Shown: positions 11,764-24,964 of the stretch, in pieces
How positions within the stretch are numbered: the stretch's first letter is position 1
Layout of the letters: each line of letters starts with the position of its first letter
Source: Manihot esculenta
Lineage: Eukaryota > Streptophyta > Magnoliopsida > Malpighiales > Euphorbiaceae
DNA: 64,000 nt
Reading direction: 5' to 3'
Assembly (NCBI RefSeq): GCF_001659605.2
Contig: NC_035168.2
Span: 9,294,058-9,358,057 of the forward strand
Made by a program: the position numbers and the translations under genes
The notes under the pieces: generated by a model
Databases searched by the model: none
What the model was told of the DNA's origin: nothing
The model's input: only the letters and a program-made list of their open reading frames with translations

Positions 11764-14284
11764 TGTAACGACCCGAAAATCGGACCGCTACCGGCGCTAG
11801 GATCCAGATCGACTTAAGGTCGCCGGGACCCGTAGCAAGCCTAACATACATCCTGTACATCTGGTATAATCCCATACATGATCAAACATAAGCATAAACT
11901 TTAAAACATAAAACTGTAAACTTTTTCTTTAACCCGTTTGACCTGTGTATGCACTATGACTGAACTCATAGAACCCCTAGGGTCAGCATACCCTATGTCA
12001 AACTCGGTCCATCACATGAAACAACATAAAATAAAACTCATGTACAAAGGGATTAACCAACTCGGGCCAAGCACAATACTATAACTCTAAACATATAACA
12101 TAATATCATTATGCAATACAACTCTTTATACAACAATACATAACCTTACCCTACATCATGTCCACTACTATTCTATTACATAAACATGACCATGGACGTA
12201 ACCTGCTGATCTCCTGACTATCTCTGACCCTGCAAACCTGGGGTTAGGGGAGAGGGGTGAGCTAAAAAGCTCAGTGAGCAGAAACCATAAAAGAAAACAG
12301 TTCATTTTAACGTATGCTATCATGAAATGCGCCACATCACAAATATATCACCTCAAGGATGAATCTGTCACCAATAGCCCTCTACATATCAATCTCGTAC
12401 CATAACAAGTCAACAATGCTTTATGCCAGGGGCGATACGGCCACGCCTGGACTTCACATACTTTATGCCAGGGGCGATACGGCCACACCTGGACTTCTCA
12501 TACTTTATGCCAGGGGCGATACGGCCACACCTGGACTTCTCATCTCATATCATATCGTACATGCCATATCATATCAATTCATATCATGTCATAACATACT
12601 GAGGGCTAGAGGATAATCCAGTATCCATCCACATCATCATCATCGTATTATGCAATGCATCATATTCGTGGACTCTAATGCAAACAACCTATTGCATAAC
12701 ATGGTATTCATGATGCATGAACATGCTTTAACATGCTGAAAACATTTGATTTAAAACATAAGGGTTAGTTCCACTCACCTCTGGCTAGCTCTGGACAAAC
12801 TCTGAAGCAGCTAATACTGCTAGACACCTCGGTTCCTCGGTCCGATCCTACACAGGTGGACTCCAGTGAGGTGCCAAACATACTCTAAACAACTCATAAA
12901 CAACTACCCAAAAACCCCCTAAAACATCACTGAAACATGCATAGAAAACACTCATGAAAAGGCTGGACAGGGCACTTTCGGCGGCACCTTCGGCGGCCGA
13001 AAGTCCCAGACAGAGACGAAAGTCAGGCAGGTTCGGCGGCACCTTCGGCGGCCGAACTCTCTCTCCAGAGACGAAAGTCAGGCACTTTCGGCGGCCGAAC
13101 ATTACCTTCGGCGGCCGAAAGTCTGCTTTCAAGCCAAAACCCAACTTTCGGGGGCAAGGTTAGGCGGCCAATCCCTGCATCCTCAGGCAGGTTCGGCGGC
13201 CGAAACCACCTTCGGCGGCCGAACCTGAGTTCATCCAGAACTCAGCCTTTGTGCATTTCAAGCCTCCCAAACCTTCCATACACCCCAAAACAAGCATCCA
13301 ACTTCTCAAACACATGCATACATCCTTAACCATGCACAAAGGAGCTCAAACAAGCTTAAACCCCCCAAAAACAACATCTAAAGCATACATAGATAGTTTA
13401 TGACCCACATAGGCCAAAACCATCAAAACAAACCAAACCTCACATACTCTTTCCCAATCATGCATACTCTCTCCCATATGCTCAAGGGGCTTGAAAACTG
13501 ACCTAAACCCCAACACAAACATCACATGAACATACATTATCATACATTGGGCATAAAACCCACATAAACCCTAACATGCATATCTACCCATGCTCAACCA
13601 TCAAAACCTCTTAAAACTCACTTAAAACTTCATGAAACGTAAAAGAAAGCATAGATCCACACTTACCTCTTGAAGATCGAGGGTTTGTGCGAGCTCTAAC
13701 TTGGAGATGGGAGGAAACTACTCCTTAGGTCTCCAAGCTTCCAAAACTTTGATCTAAGCTTGAAAACTCTTCAAAGCAACCATGGAACTCATAAAAATAT
13801 GAAGGAGATGAAGAGAAAACATGAAAATGACCAAAGGAGGACATGAACACACCTGAGCTCGAGAATGGGGAGAAATCTCGCCCATTTTCGGTCTGAGGGG
13901 CTTTTATAGGTGGCCAGCCAAACCTCCTTCGGCGGCCTAACGTGCATGCAAAACACCCCCATGTTCGGCGGCCGAACTTGAGGTTCGGCGGCCGAACCTG
14001 GTTTGTTCAAACAAGGCTTTCGGAGGCCAAAAGCACTCCCAAAACCAACTCATGTTCGGCGGCCGAACTTCACTTTCGGCGGCCGAACCTGGCAAAAACC
14101 TCCTTGGTCTTTTCTTTTCAAAACTCACTTCTTTTTCATTTAAAACCATGAAATCAGTAAAAATCATTTTAGAAATCACATTTTACCCCTCTAAAAGACT
14201 TTGGCATCATCAAAATTCCATATTCCAACGGAGATTCCCCCGGAAGGTAGGGATTCCGATGCCGGAATCTAGCCGGGTATTACA
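11764..14284 (-). repeat. 5' LTR of T1
   Basis: It pairs with 5000-7520. On the minus strand the TATA box lies near 13910-13902 and the promoter-side dyad cluster at about 13963-14088. Transcription should start about 30 bases further on and run through the second dyad cluster (about 12976-13222) and the minisatellite (12421-12544). Confidence 0.94.
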
Positions 14285-14289
14285 CCCTC

Positions 14290-15102
14290 AAAAGAGCCAA
14301 CGAGAGGACGGCTGAGGCACAAAAGCATACCAAGTCCCTGGAGGCAGAGTTGTCTCATACTCGCAGGGTTCTCAAGGAGTCTGATGAGAGGGCGGCTGCA
14401 GCAGAGATTCGAAGTGAAGAAGTTTCGAAGCAGCTGTCCTCCCTGGTGGAGACCCTTCGTGAAAGGGATGAGGCGATAAGCCAGAAGGAGGAGGTCCAAC
14501 GCCAGTATGAGGCCCTGAAGGCTGATTTTGAAGGGCTTCAAGTTCACCTAAATAAGGTGAATATTCAAAAGGAGAGGGCCTTGGTTCGGGTGGAGATCCT
14601 TGAGCAGGAGCTGAGCACGAGTTCTGAGCGTATTAGAGACCTGGCTTCATAGGCCGAGAAGTCTACGCTTCGTAACCAACAGCTTAGCCATGACGTCAGG
14701 GCTTTAGAGCGTAAATGTTCAGCCCTGCTCAAGGTGGTTAAACATGCTGAGGATAAGATCCAGCGGGAGTGCGAGAGGCGTCTGAAGGAGTATCAGGAGT
14801 CGGATGAGCTTAAAGGAAAGATTGAGCAGGCCTGTGAAGCTCACCTCCAAGACTATAAGGATTCTTCTGAATTGAAGGTGGTTATAGCTGAGGCCTGCGA
14901 GTTGCATCTGGACGAGTATAAAGCCTCTGAGGAGATGAAGACTACTATTTGGCAGAAAGCCTTTTGTATGTTTAGATCTGGTTATAATAGGGGTTTAAGG
15001 GAAGCCAGACGTGCTCCTGATACTCCTCTGACAAAACTTCAAGCTAGAGAAGTGGATTCTGATGGTGAGGAGGTTCTGTATGGGGAGGATGATTTCCCCT
15101 TG
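14290..15102 (+). pseudogene. Antisense Tat gene, part 2: coiled-coil segment of exon 3
   Basis: The frame resumes directly after the right T1 TSD in the same codon phase as at 4999, giving 271 codons to 15102 where T2 cuts in. It is strongly charged with a heptad-like pattern (for example VSKQLSSLVETLRERDEAIS and ALKADFEGLQVHLNKV), so a long coiled coil is likely. A TAG at 14650-14652 is the only stop. A repeated YKDSSELK / YKASEEMK type unit follows between about 14790 and 14950. No catalytic motif is seen. Confidence 0.75.
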
Positions 15103-17332
15103 TGTAACGACCCGAAAATCAGACCGCTACCGGCGCTAGGATCCAGATCGGCTTAAGACCGCCGGGACCCGTAGCAAGACTGACATGTAACCTGTAAACC
15201 TGTTTAATCCTATACATGATCAACAACATACGCAAAAATTAAAACTTTTCTTTCATACATTCTATCATACACCAAACTCAACATGTGCATGCACTGAACA
15301 TATACATAATCATAAACTTGACCCCTCAGTGGGATCTCATCAATGCCCCCAATGGGTGGCATAACATGTGTTGAGTTGGCTAAACATAGTCATCAATAAA
15401 CATTAAGGTCATGTATCAAAAAGGGATTACAATATACTATGGTCAAGCACACTTCTAACCTCAATATCGTTACATTACATATCCATACATCATTATACAA
15501 TTTGTCATGTCCACATTCTAACTATTACATACATAAGACTTCATTACTCTTCTTGACTTCTCTGTCTAGCCCGTACCTGCAATCCTGGGGGATTAGGGAA
15601 AAGGGGTGAGCTACTAGAGCCTAGTGAGCAGAATAATAGAAAACAACATTTAAATCTCATGCCATCATGTAATGCAACACATCACAACAAATCACATCTC
15701 GGATGGTATTGTCACCAATAGTCCTCTACATTCCAAAGTGCCGGGACGTAGAATGGGTACAACCGGTCTTTCTCTTAACATAACATATCATACATACCAA
15801 TGTGCCAGGGACGTAGAATGGGTACAACCTGGACTTCCATACCATATCATGCCGTAGCATCATCATACCATATGAGGACTAAAGGATCATTCAATAATCA
15901 ATCCACATCAACATCATAAATGCAATGCAACATATTCGTGAATTCTAATGCAAACAACCTAATTCATCACATGGCATTCATGATGCATGAACATGCTCAA
16001 CTGTATAATTCATTTGCTTTAAAAACATAAAGGTTTATTCTACTCACCTCTGGCTGAAGCTCTACTGACTCAGAAGCAGCTGAACTCACTGCTGGGGTCC
16101 TCGGTTCCTCGGGTCCGAACCTACACAGGTGGACTCAAATGAGGGACCAAACAACTAGAACATAACTCTAAAAACATCCCCCAAAAACCCCCTAAAACAC
16201 CTTAAAACAATCATGCAAAAACATGCAAAGAAAGGCTGGACAGGACACTTTCGGCGGCAGGTTCGGCGGCCGAAAGTCCCTCCAGAGCCGAAAGTCAGGC
16301 AGGTTCGGCGGCACCTTCGGCGGCCGAAACTCCCAGACAGAGACGAAACTCATGCATGTTCAGCGGCACTTTCGGCGGCCGAAACTCCCAGACAGAGACA
16401 AAAGTCTCCTTTCGGCAGCCAAAGGCTGCTTCCACAAGAGGGTTCGGCGGCCGAAAGTCCTTTCGGCTGCCGAACCTGGTTTCTCCCAAAGGGCAGAAAC
16501 TTGGTTCAAACATGCACAAATGCCTCCAACTCATACCATCATGCATTTAGCTCAACCAAAACATGCATACAAGCTCCTAGGGGTCTCAAACTACCTTAAA
16601 CCCCAACTACAACACATCAAACAACACAAATCCAACATACATTGTCCATAAACCAACATAAACCCAAAAACTCATAAAACCCTACACATGCATTTCTACT
16701 TCAAGAATCAACTTAAAACTTGTTAAAAACATGTAGTGAGCTCAAGATCGGCCCTTACCTCTTGTAGATCGAGAGGAAGACGACCCTAGCTCGGAGATGG
16801 GAGAGATTTGAGTTCTTGAACCTCAAAGCTCCAAAACTCGCTTTAAACTCGAAAATCTTCAAAATAAAGTGAAAACTAGTGAAAATGGTGAAAGATTTGA
16901 AGGAAAGAACTCAAAATTGGTGAGGAACGGCGGGAGGGCTCACCTTGGCCGAAAATGGGGAGAAAGCTCGCCCATTTCGGCTAAGGGGCTCTTTTATAGT
17001 GGCTGGCCAGGCCACATTCGGGAGCCGAACGTGCCTCCGCATGCATGCCATGTTCGGCGGCCGAGCCTGGGCTTCCCTCACTTATGCCTTCGGGGGCCTA
17101 AGGCTCACCCGAAATGCATGCATGTTCGGCAGCCGAACTTTGAGTTTCGGCGGCTGAACCTGAGTTTCCTCCAAGGGTGTTTTTATTCAAAAAATCATTT
17201 CCTCTTTACTTAATATCATCAAAACATTAAAACATTTCATGAAACATGGTTTTACCCTTCTAGAGGTCTCCGACATCCGAGATTCCACCGGACGGTAGGA
17301 ATTCCAATACCGGAGTCTAGCCGGGTATTACA
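15103..17332 (-). repeat. 3' LTR of T2
   Basis: It matches 24965-27295 apart from substitutions and three indels. Near 17053 it has one dyad motif where the partner LTR has two in tandem (26972 and 26994), a loss of about 26 bp including one motif. The minisatellite unit (GTGCCRGGACGTAGAATGGG) is in two copies at about 15738-15832, against three in the other LTR. Confidence 0.93.
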
Positions 17333-17370
17333 TTCTCCCCCCCCTTAAGAACATTCGTCCCCGAATGTTC
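17333..17370 (-). promoter_or_regulatory. Polypurine tract and palindrome of T2
   Basis: The minus strand has a purine run (AAGGGGGGGGAGAA) directly before the 3' LTR. The 22-bp palindrome with arms GAACATTCG and CGAATGTTC is at 17349-17370. Confidence 0.87.
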
Positions 17371-17441
17371 CTCAACTAGCACATGCAAGGTACACAACAT
17401 AACATACACATAAAACACATGAAACATATAAGAAACTAACC

Positions 17442-20400
17442 TTAGAAAAGAGAAGGGTATTGCTGGAGCATGGACTCCCGTGTCTCCCAAGTGCACTCTT
17501 CCATATTGTGGTGGTTCCAAAGGACTTTCACCATCGGGATTTCCTTGTTTCTCAGCTTTCTGATCTGGGTGTCTAGGATCCGTACTGGCTGCTCAACATA
17601 GGTGAGATCTTCTTGGATCTCCACATCAGGCTCACTAAGAACCTTGCCCGGATCTGACACGAACTTTCTCAACATGGAAACATGGAAAACCGGATGGATT
17701 CTTTCCATTGAAGCAGGTAAATCTAGCTTGTACGACACATTCCCAATCTTTTGCAAGACTTCAAAGGGTCCGATGTATCGTGGGGCTAGTTTACCTTTCC
17801 TTCCGAACCGAACCACCCCTTTCATTGGAGACACCTTGAGCAATACCAGATCCCCCTCCTGAAACTCTACTTGCCGTCTGCGGATGTCTGCATAACTCTT
17901 CTGTCTGCTTGCAGCGGTCTTGATCCTCTCTCTGATTACGGGTACCACCCTGCTGGTAATCTCTACTAGCTCAGGCCCAGCCAAGGCCTTTTCTCCAACT
18001 TCTTCCCAGCAAACAGGTGACCTGCACTTCCTCCCATATAAAGCTTCATATGGAGCCATCCCGATGCTAGTATGATGGCTGTTATTGTAGGCAAACTCCA
18101 CCAAAGGTAGATGCTGCCTCCAAGAACCGCCAAAGTCCAGCACACACATTCTAAGCATATCCTCGATAGTCTGGATGGTCCTCTCGGACTGTCCGTCCGT
18201 TTGGGGGTGGAAGGCAGTACTGAAATCCAACCTGTTACCCATGGCATTCTGCAGACTCCGCCAAAACCTGGAGGTGAACTGGGGCCCTCTATCAGACACT
18301 ATTGAAACAGGAACCCCATGCAGCCTGACGATCTCATCAACATACACCTGCGCCAACTTGTCCACAGAATAGCCACTCCTGACAGGGATGAAGTGAGCAG
18401 ATTTGGTGAGTCTGTCCACAATCACCCATATGGAGTCCAATCTGTTGGACGTCGCCGATAACCCCACTACGAAGTCCATAGCTATATTCTCCCATTTCCA
18501 CTCTGGAATAGGTAGCGAGTTAAGCATTCCAGTCGGCTTCTGGTGTTCCAGCTTCACCCTCTGACACACTTCGCAGGTTGACACAAACTGTGCCACTTCT
18601 TTCTTCATCGTTGGCCACCAATAAACTTTCTTCAGATCTTGATACATCTTGGTGGCTCCGGGGTGAACGTTGTATCTTGCATTATGAGCCTCTCTCATAA
18701 TGTCTCCTTTTAGCCCTATGTCATCTGGTACACATAGTCGACTCCCATAGCGGAGGATCCCCTTGTCGTCAAATCTGAACTCACTATCTTTGCCTGACTG
18801 AACAGTCCTGGCAATTTTCACTAACTCTGGGTCCTCATGCTGTTTCTGAGCCACTTGCTCCAGAAACACAGGTGTCACTCTCATCTGGGCCACTAAAGCA
18901 CCTGTACCAGACAACTCCAACTGTAGACCTTCATCAATGAGCTTGTAAAACTCCTTCACCACTGGTCTCCTCTCTGCCGTGATGTGGGATAGACTGCCTA
19001 GTGACTTCCGACTTAGGGCGTCTACCACAACATTCGCCTTACCCGGATGATACTGAATCTTGCAATCGTAGTCACTCAGCAGTTCCACCCATCTCCTCTG
19101 TCTCAAATTCAAATCTCTTTAACTCAGGATGTACTGCAGGCTCTTATGATCTGTAAAGATCTCACATTTTACCCTATAGAGGTAGTGCCTCCACATCTTG
19201 AGTGCAAAGATTACTGCTGCCATTTCAAGGTCATGTGTGGGGTAATTCAACTCGTGCTTCTTCAGCTGCCTAGAAGCATAAGCAATCACCCTCTCATTCT
19301 GTATTAGTACACAACCCAGTCCCACACGGGACGCATCACAAAAGACTATAAAGTCTTCATCACTAGATGGCAGAGCTAACACTGGTGCTGAAGTCAACCT
19401 CTTCTTAAGCTCTTCAAAACTCTCTTCGCACTGGTCGGTCCACACAAACTTCTGATTCTTCCTGGTCAACCTGGTCAGAGGAGCTGCTATTTTCGAGAAG
19501 TCCTGAACGAACCTCCTGTAGTAACCTGCCAAACCCAAGAAACTCCTGATCTCCGTCACTGAAGTGGGTCTAGGCCAGTTAGCTATAGCTTCCACTTTCT
19601 TGGGGTCTACCTCGATCCCATTCTCTGACACTACATGCCCCAAGAACGAAATGCTCCTCAGCCAGAACTCACACTTAGAGAACTTGGCATACAAGCCATG
19701 TTCCCTCAAAGTCTGCAGAACCAACCTCAGATGATGGGCATGCTCCTCTGCATTCCTGGAATACACTAAGATATCATCTATGAAGACAATAACGAAGTGA
19801 TCCAGGTATTGGCTAAACACTCTGTTCATGAGATCCATGAATGCTGCAGGGGCATTGGTTAACCCGAACGGCATTACAAGGAACTCAAAATGCCCATATC
19901 TGGTCCTGAAAGCTGTCTTTGGCACATCTTCTTCCCTTATCCTTAGCTGATGGTACCCCGATCTCAAATCTATTTTGGAGAAACAACCTACTCCGGCTAG
20001 CTGGTCAAATAGATCGTCGATCCTAGGCAACGGGTACTTATTCTTGGTAGTGACTTTGTTCAACTGCCTGTAGTCGATACAAATCCTAAGGGATCCATCC
20101 TTCTTTCTGACAAACAAGACTGGTGCACCCCAAGGTGAGGTGCTCGGTCGGATGAAGCTCTTTTCTACCAACTCTTGCAACTGTTCTTTCAATTCCTTCA
20201 ACTCAGCTGGAGCCATCCTGTAGGGAGGGATAGAGATCGGTCGGGTTCCAGGCATCAATTCTATCTCGAACTCTATCTCTCTAGCAGGTGGTAAACCTGG
20301 CAGCCCGTCTGGGAAGACGTCTGGAAACTTTCTAACCACTGGCACCGAGGCGGGCTCTCTAACCTGACTGCTAAACTCTCTCACATGAGCCAAATACCCC

Positions 20401-21169
20401 TGACATCCCTTCCTAAGCAACCTACGAGCCTGAAGAGCTGATATCAGACCTCTAGGTGTACCCCTCCTGTCTCCCCTGAAGACAACCTCTGACCCATCCT
20501 GACCTCTGAACCTGACTACCTTGTCCCTACAGTCCAAGGTAGCACCATGGGTAGATAACCAGTCCATCCCTAGAATGACGTCAAAATCTGTCAAGTCTAG
20601 AACCACAAGGTCGGCGGAAAGGCATCTTCCCTCAACAAACACAGGACTACACTGGCAGACTGACTCTGCCACCGATGGATCACACTTGGGTCCACTGACC
20701 CAGAGAGGACACTCTAACTCAGAGATCATCAACCCCAACCTCTGGACGGCTCTCGAAGCAATAAAAGAATGAGATGCACCAGGGTCCATCAAGGCATACA
20801 CATCTGAACAACCAATGACTAAGTTACCTGCCACCACGGTGTTAGATGCATCTGCCTCCTGTTGAGTCAATGTGAAGATCCGTGCTGGAGCTGATGGACC
20901 TTCACCTCTGAAACCCGCTGAAGAAGAGGCTGCCCCTCTCCCTCTGCCTCTGCCACTGGCCTGAGTCACGGCTAGAGCTGCTGGCTGAGCCACACTACAA
21001 GAAGCTGTCTGCTGAGACTGTGCTCCAAAAGCTGCCCTAGGACACTCCCGAGCCATGTGTCCCTCTTGCCCGCATCTGAAGCAGGCTGCTGTCCCAGCCC
21101 GGCAAACTCCCCTGTGTGGCCTACCACACTTTGCACAAACTGCGTTATCCGCACCAGAGCTCGAGCCAC
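17442..21169 (-). pseudogene. T2 gag-pol, downstream part: protease, RT, RNase H, integrase, chromodomain
   Basis: This is the part of the T2 polyprotein left of the solo LTR, in phase with the part at 24703-23451 once the 2276-bp insertion is removed. It starts in the zinc knuckles (21169 to about 21050). Protease follows ([10 protein letters not shown]), then RT with FIDD (about 19780), RNase H ([11 protein letters not shown]), one TAA stop at 19119-19121, integrase with HHCC and D,D35E, and a C-terminal chromodomain ending at the stop 17442-17444. T4 has a CAA glutamine codon at the stop position, so a single C-to-T change explains it. No frameshift is seen, so the damage is recent and light. 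Confidence 0.93.
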
Positions 21170-21174
21170 TCCCT

Positions 21175-23445
21175 TGTAACGATCCGAAAATCGGACCGCT
21201 ACCGGCGCTAGGATCCAGATCGGCTTAAGGCCGCCGGGACCCATAGCAAGCCTGACATGTAACCTGTAAACCTGTATAATCCCATACATGATCAACAACA
21301 TACATAAAAATTAAAACTTTTCTTTCCATATACATCAACCAAACTCAACCTGTGCATGCACGGTACATATATCATAAATCATAAACATTGATCCCTCTGT
21401 GGGATCTCATCAGTGCCCCCAAATGGATGGCATAACCTGTGTTGAGTTGGTTTGCATAAACGACATAAAAATCCAAGATCATGAATTAAAAGGGATAACA
21501 ACATTCTATGGTCAAGCACACCTCTAATATCCATAAACATCATTACATAACTATACTGTACTTTTACATTACATCGTTCTACGATTTGTCATGTCCACAT
21601 TCTATCTATTACATAAACAAGCTTTACTCTAACCGACCTCCTCTTCTATCCTGTACCTACAAGCCTGGGGGTAAAGGGAGAGGGGTGAGCTAAAAGCCCA
21701 GTGAGTAGAACTATAAAACATATTAACACTATGCTTCAATGAAATGCATCATAACACAGACAATTCACATAAGGGCTGGGTGAACTTGTCACCAATTAGT
21801 CCAAGCTAACTCTGTGTCAGGCCGTAGTATGGGCTCCTGGTCTTCCTGTCATAACATACATTACTTACCATTGTCCCAGGGCCTCCTCTGGGCTCCTGGT
21901 CTTCGAGTCCCATAACCGTGCCAGGCCGTAGAATGGGGTCCTAGTCTTCCTGTCATGGACTAATTGGGTCATCCAACATTCACCCACATCAACAACAATC
22001 GATGCAATGCGGCATTTTCATGAAAACTAATGCAATCATCCTATTGCATAATCATGATGCATGAAATATGATAAAACATTTAATTTCTCAATTTAAAAGA
22101 TTAAGTTTAGTTCCACTCACCTCTGGCTGACTCTGACAATACCGAAGCAGCTGAACTCACTGCTGGGGTCCTCGGTTCCTCGGGTCCGAACCTACACAGG
22201 TGGACTCAAATGAGGGACCAAACATACTAGAACATAACTATAAACTACTCCCCAAAAACCCCCCTAAAACATCATGAAACAACCATGGAAAAACATGCAA
22301 AGGGGGCCTGGACAGGGCACTTTCGGCGGCAGGTTCAGCGGCCGAAAGTCCCTCCAGAGTCGAAAGTCAGGCAGGTTCGGCGGCACCTTCGGCGGCCGAA
22401 ACTCCCAGACAGAGACGAAACTCATGCATGTTCGGCGGCACTTTCGGCGGCCGAAACTGCCAGACAGAGACGAAAGTCTCCTTTCGGGGGCAGGCTTCGG
22501 CAGCCGAAAGGCTTGCCTCCCCAGCCATGTTCGGCGGCCGAAAGTCCTTCGGCTGCCGAACCTGGTTTCTGCCAAAGGGCAGAAACTTGGCTCCTTTTTG
22601 CACATTTCGCCTCCAAACCTTCCAAACATGTATCAAACCTATTCTACAACACACAAACACAAGCATACATGTTCCTAGGGGCCTCAAACCATCATAAACC
22701 CCATCTACAACACATCAAGCATCCACATTGTTCATGAACATACATTTATACCCATAAACATAACCATAACCTAAACATGCATTCTAACCCATAGATCTAC
22801 TTAAAACTTACTTAAAACATGCAATGAGCTTAAGATCGGCTCTTACCTCTTGAAGATCGAGAAAGAGATGACCTAAACTCGGAGTTGGGAGAGATTGGAT
22901 TCTTGAACCTCCAAGCTCCAAAACTTTGCTCAAAAGCTCAAATCTTCAAAACGAAGTTAAAACAAATGAAAATCTTGAAAGATCTAGAGGAAAAACATCA
23001 AAGATTGGTGAGGGACGGCGAAGAGCTCACCTTGGCCGAAAATGGGGAAAAAGCTCGCCCGTTTTCGGCTAAGGGACCCTTTTATAGTGGCTGGCCAGGC
23101 CACGTTCGGGGGCCGAACATGCCTCCGCATGCATGCCATGTTCGGCGGCCGAACTTGAGGTTCGGCGGCCGAACCTGGACTTCCCTCACTTATGCCCTTC
23201 GGGGGCCTAAAGCACTCCCGAAGTGCATGCATGTTCGGCGGCCGAACTAGGGGTTCGGCGGCCGAACCTGAGTTTTCCTCCAAGGTTCTTTTCATGCAAA
23301 AAAACTCATTTCCTTTTTACTTAAAACCATAAAACACATTAAAACATTTTATGAAAACATGGTTTTACCCTTCTAGAGGTCTCCGACATCCGAGATTCCA
23401 CCGGACGGTAGGAATTTCGATACCGGAGTCTAGCCGGGTATTACA
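21175..23445 (-). mobile_element. Solo Tekay LTR nested in T2 gag
   Basis: One 2271-bp LTR starts TGTAACGATCCG and ends GGGTATTACA, flanked by TCCCT at 21170-21174 and 23446-23450. There is no internal region, so it is the product of LTR-LTR recombination. Its minisatellite (CAGGCCGTAGTATGGG, GGGCTCCTGGTCTTC) is of the T4 type. Dyad clusters lie at about 22330-22560 and 23137-23266, and a TATA box on the minus strand near 23081. It is the third level of nesting: Tat, T2, solo LTR. Confidence 0.95.
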
Positions 23446-23450
23446 TCCCT

Positions 23451-24703
23451 AGTCCCAGACTGGACTTGACCTTGTTCCATAACTTGTTCTTCTTGGGCTT
23501 CCTAGTGGTGTTACTCCACTTTTTGCTACCTGAAGCTGCTGCACTCAGAGAAGAAGAGCCTGGGGTCTTGGAATCAAAAGACTGTGCCACTGACTATCTG
23601 ACTGTTCCCTGAACGATGGCACTGGCCTCCATTTTCCGGGCCATATCCACTATGGCATGGAAGCTCTCCCTGTCTGCTGACTGGATCAAGGAGGAATATC
23701 TGGAGTGGAGTTTCATGATATACCTCCTTGACCTTTTCTGATCCGAGTCGAGATTTTGCCCTGCAAATGGCAACAGCTCCAAGAATCTGTCTGTGAACTC
23801 CTCTATACTCATATCGTCGGTCTGCCTCAACTGCTCAAACTCTATCATCTTCAGCTCCCTTGAACTATAGGGAAAAGCCCATCTTGCAAACTCGTTTGCA
23901 AACTCTTCCCAAGACATGCTGTCTACCCTCGGGTTCATATAGTTCTTGAACCACTCTCGTGCCTTCTTGCACTTAAGCGTGAACCCAGCCATCTGAATGG
24001 CTCTACTGTCATCAGCTCCAATCTCATCTGTGATCACCTTAACCCTTTCAAGATACACAAATGGGTCATCCCCTTTTTCATACTGAGGAGCACCCAGTTT
24101 CATGTAGTCGGTCATCTTGACCTTGCTCCCACTGGCTGAGCTAGGTCTAGGAGGTTGAGTAACTGGGGCTGCTGGTTCTGTAGGTGGTGGAGGTGGTGTA
24201 ATATTTTCTGAGGTAGGGTTTGCTGGATTTGGATAGTAAGGTGGGGGTGGATACATTGGGTATTGTGAATATGATGGGTAGTAGGGTGGGTATGGCATCT
24301 GTGTGGGATAAGGGGTGAAGCTAGGGTAATCCGATGTACCTCCCATCAAATACCCGGGATTTTGTGAGAAGTGTGGGTAGTGGGGTGGCTGAACAAATCC
24401 CGAGGCCTGAGTGCCTCCTTGGGACTCTCTCATTCCCTCTTCTGACATACTAACTCCCAAACTGCCATCCCTCTTCTACTCTACATCCATATCATCCCTC
24501 ATGTCTTCTGACATTCCTCCCTGAACTGTTCCCCTCACTGATCTGCTCCTAACCAGATCCAGAGACCTTCTAGGGTCTCTTACTGCTCTTTCTCTGTTAG
24601 ACCTACTATACATTGCCCTAGGCAATGTAGGAGGACGGGCGCTCATGCCCTCATCCTCAGGTGGCACTCCAGTCAATCGTGCAGATCGACGAGTTCCCCT
24701 CAT
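23451..24703 (-). pseudogene. T2 gag, upstream part, two in-frame stops
   Basis: The start is the ATG at 24703-24701 ([19 protein letters not shown]). It matches T4 gag nearly residue for residue: Pro/Tyr-rich N-terminus, core with [18 protein letters not shown] and [11 protein letters not shown]. Stops are at 24476-24478 (a glutamine codon in T4) and 23594-23596. The frame continues to 23451, where the solo LTR interrupts it before the zinc knuckles. Confidence 0.92.
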
Positions 24704-24949
24704 CCTGTTTTCTGAAAGGTAGTACATAACAAGCAAACATTAGCATCATATGGTTCATGTGGGCACACATGAACCCTCATCACATACATCACATATCATT
24801 AATGCACATGCATATAATCATGGCATTTCACATCATCATGCAAGACAGGACTCCACATCCTATCCTAGTGGACATGATCTTCCTATTGTGCTTGACCTTC
24901 TATAACATCTATGAGCCCGACACTCTAGGTCCGACCATATAAACCTAGG

Positions 24950-24961
24950 GCTCTGATACCA
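24950..24961 (-). promoter_or_regulatory. Primer-binding site of T2 (initiator tRNA-Met)
   Basis: The minus strand reads TGGTATCAGAGC three bases inside the 5' LTR that ends at 24965. Confidence 0.93.
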
Positions 24962-24964
24962 TTC

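Larger units (their letters stand above)
5000..14284 (-). mobile_element. T1: Tekay-type chromovirus, non-autonomous, nested in the Tat antisense gene
   Basis: The element starts TGTAACGAC and ends GGGTATTACA, with CCCTC duplicated at 4995-4999 and 14285-14289. LTRs are 5000-7520 and 11764-14284, both 2521 bp, with about 17 differences (0.7%, by eye). The interior is only 4243 bp against 5369 bp in intact T4. It carries gag with three stops, degraded protease, RT and RNase H, and lacks the integrase core. Young LTRs around a long-dead interior suggest movement by proteins supplied in trans. It lies in the same orientation as the Tat host. Confidence 0.95.

Noticed and set aside
21175..23445. 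A second complete element nested in T2
   Set aside because: Only one LTR is present between the two TCCCT copies, and T2 coding sequence resumes directly on both sides, so it is a solo LTR.
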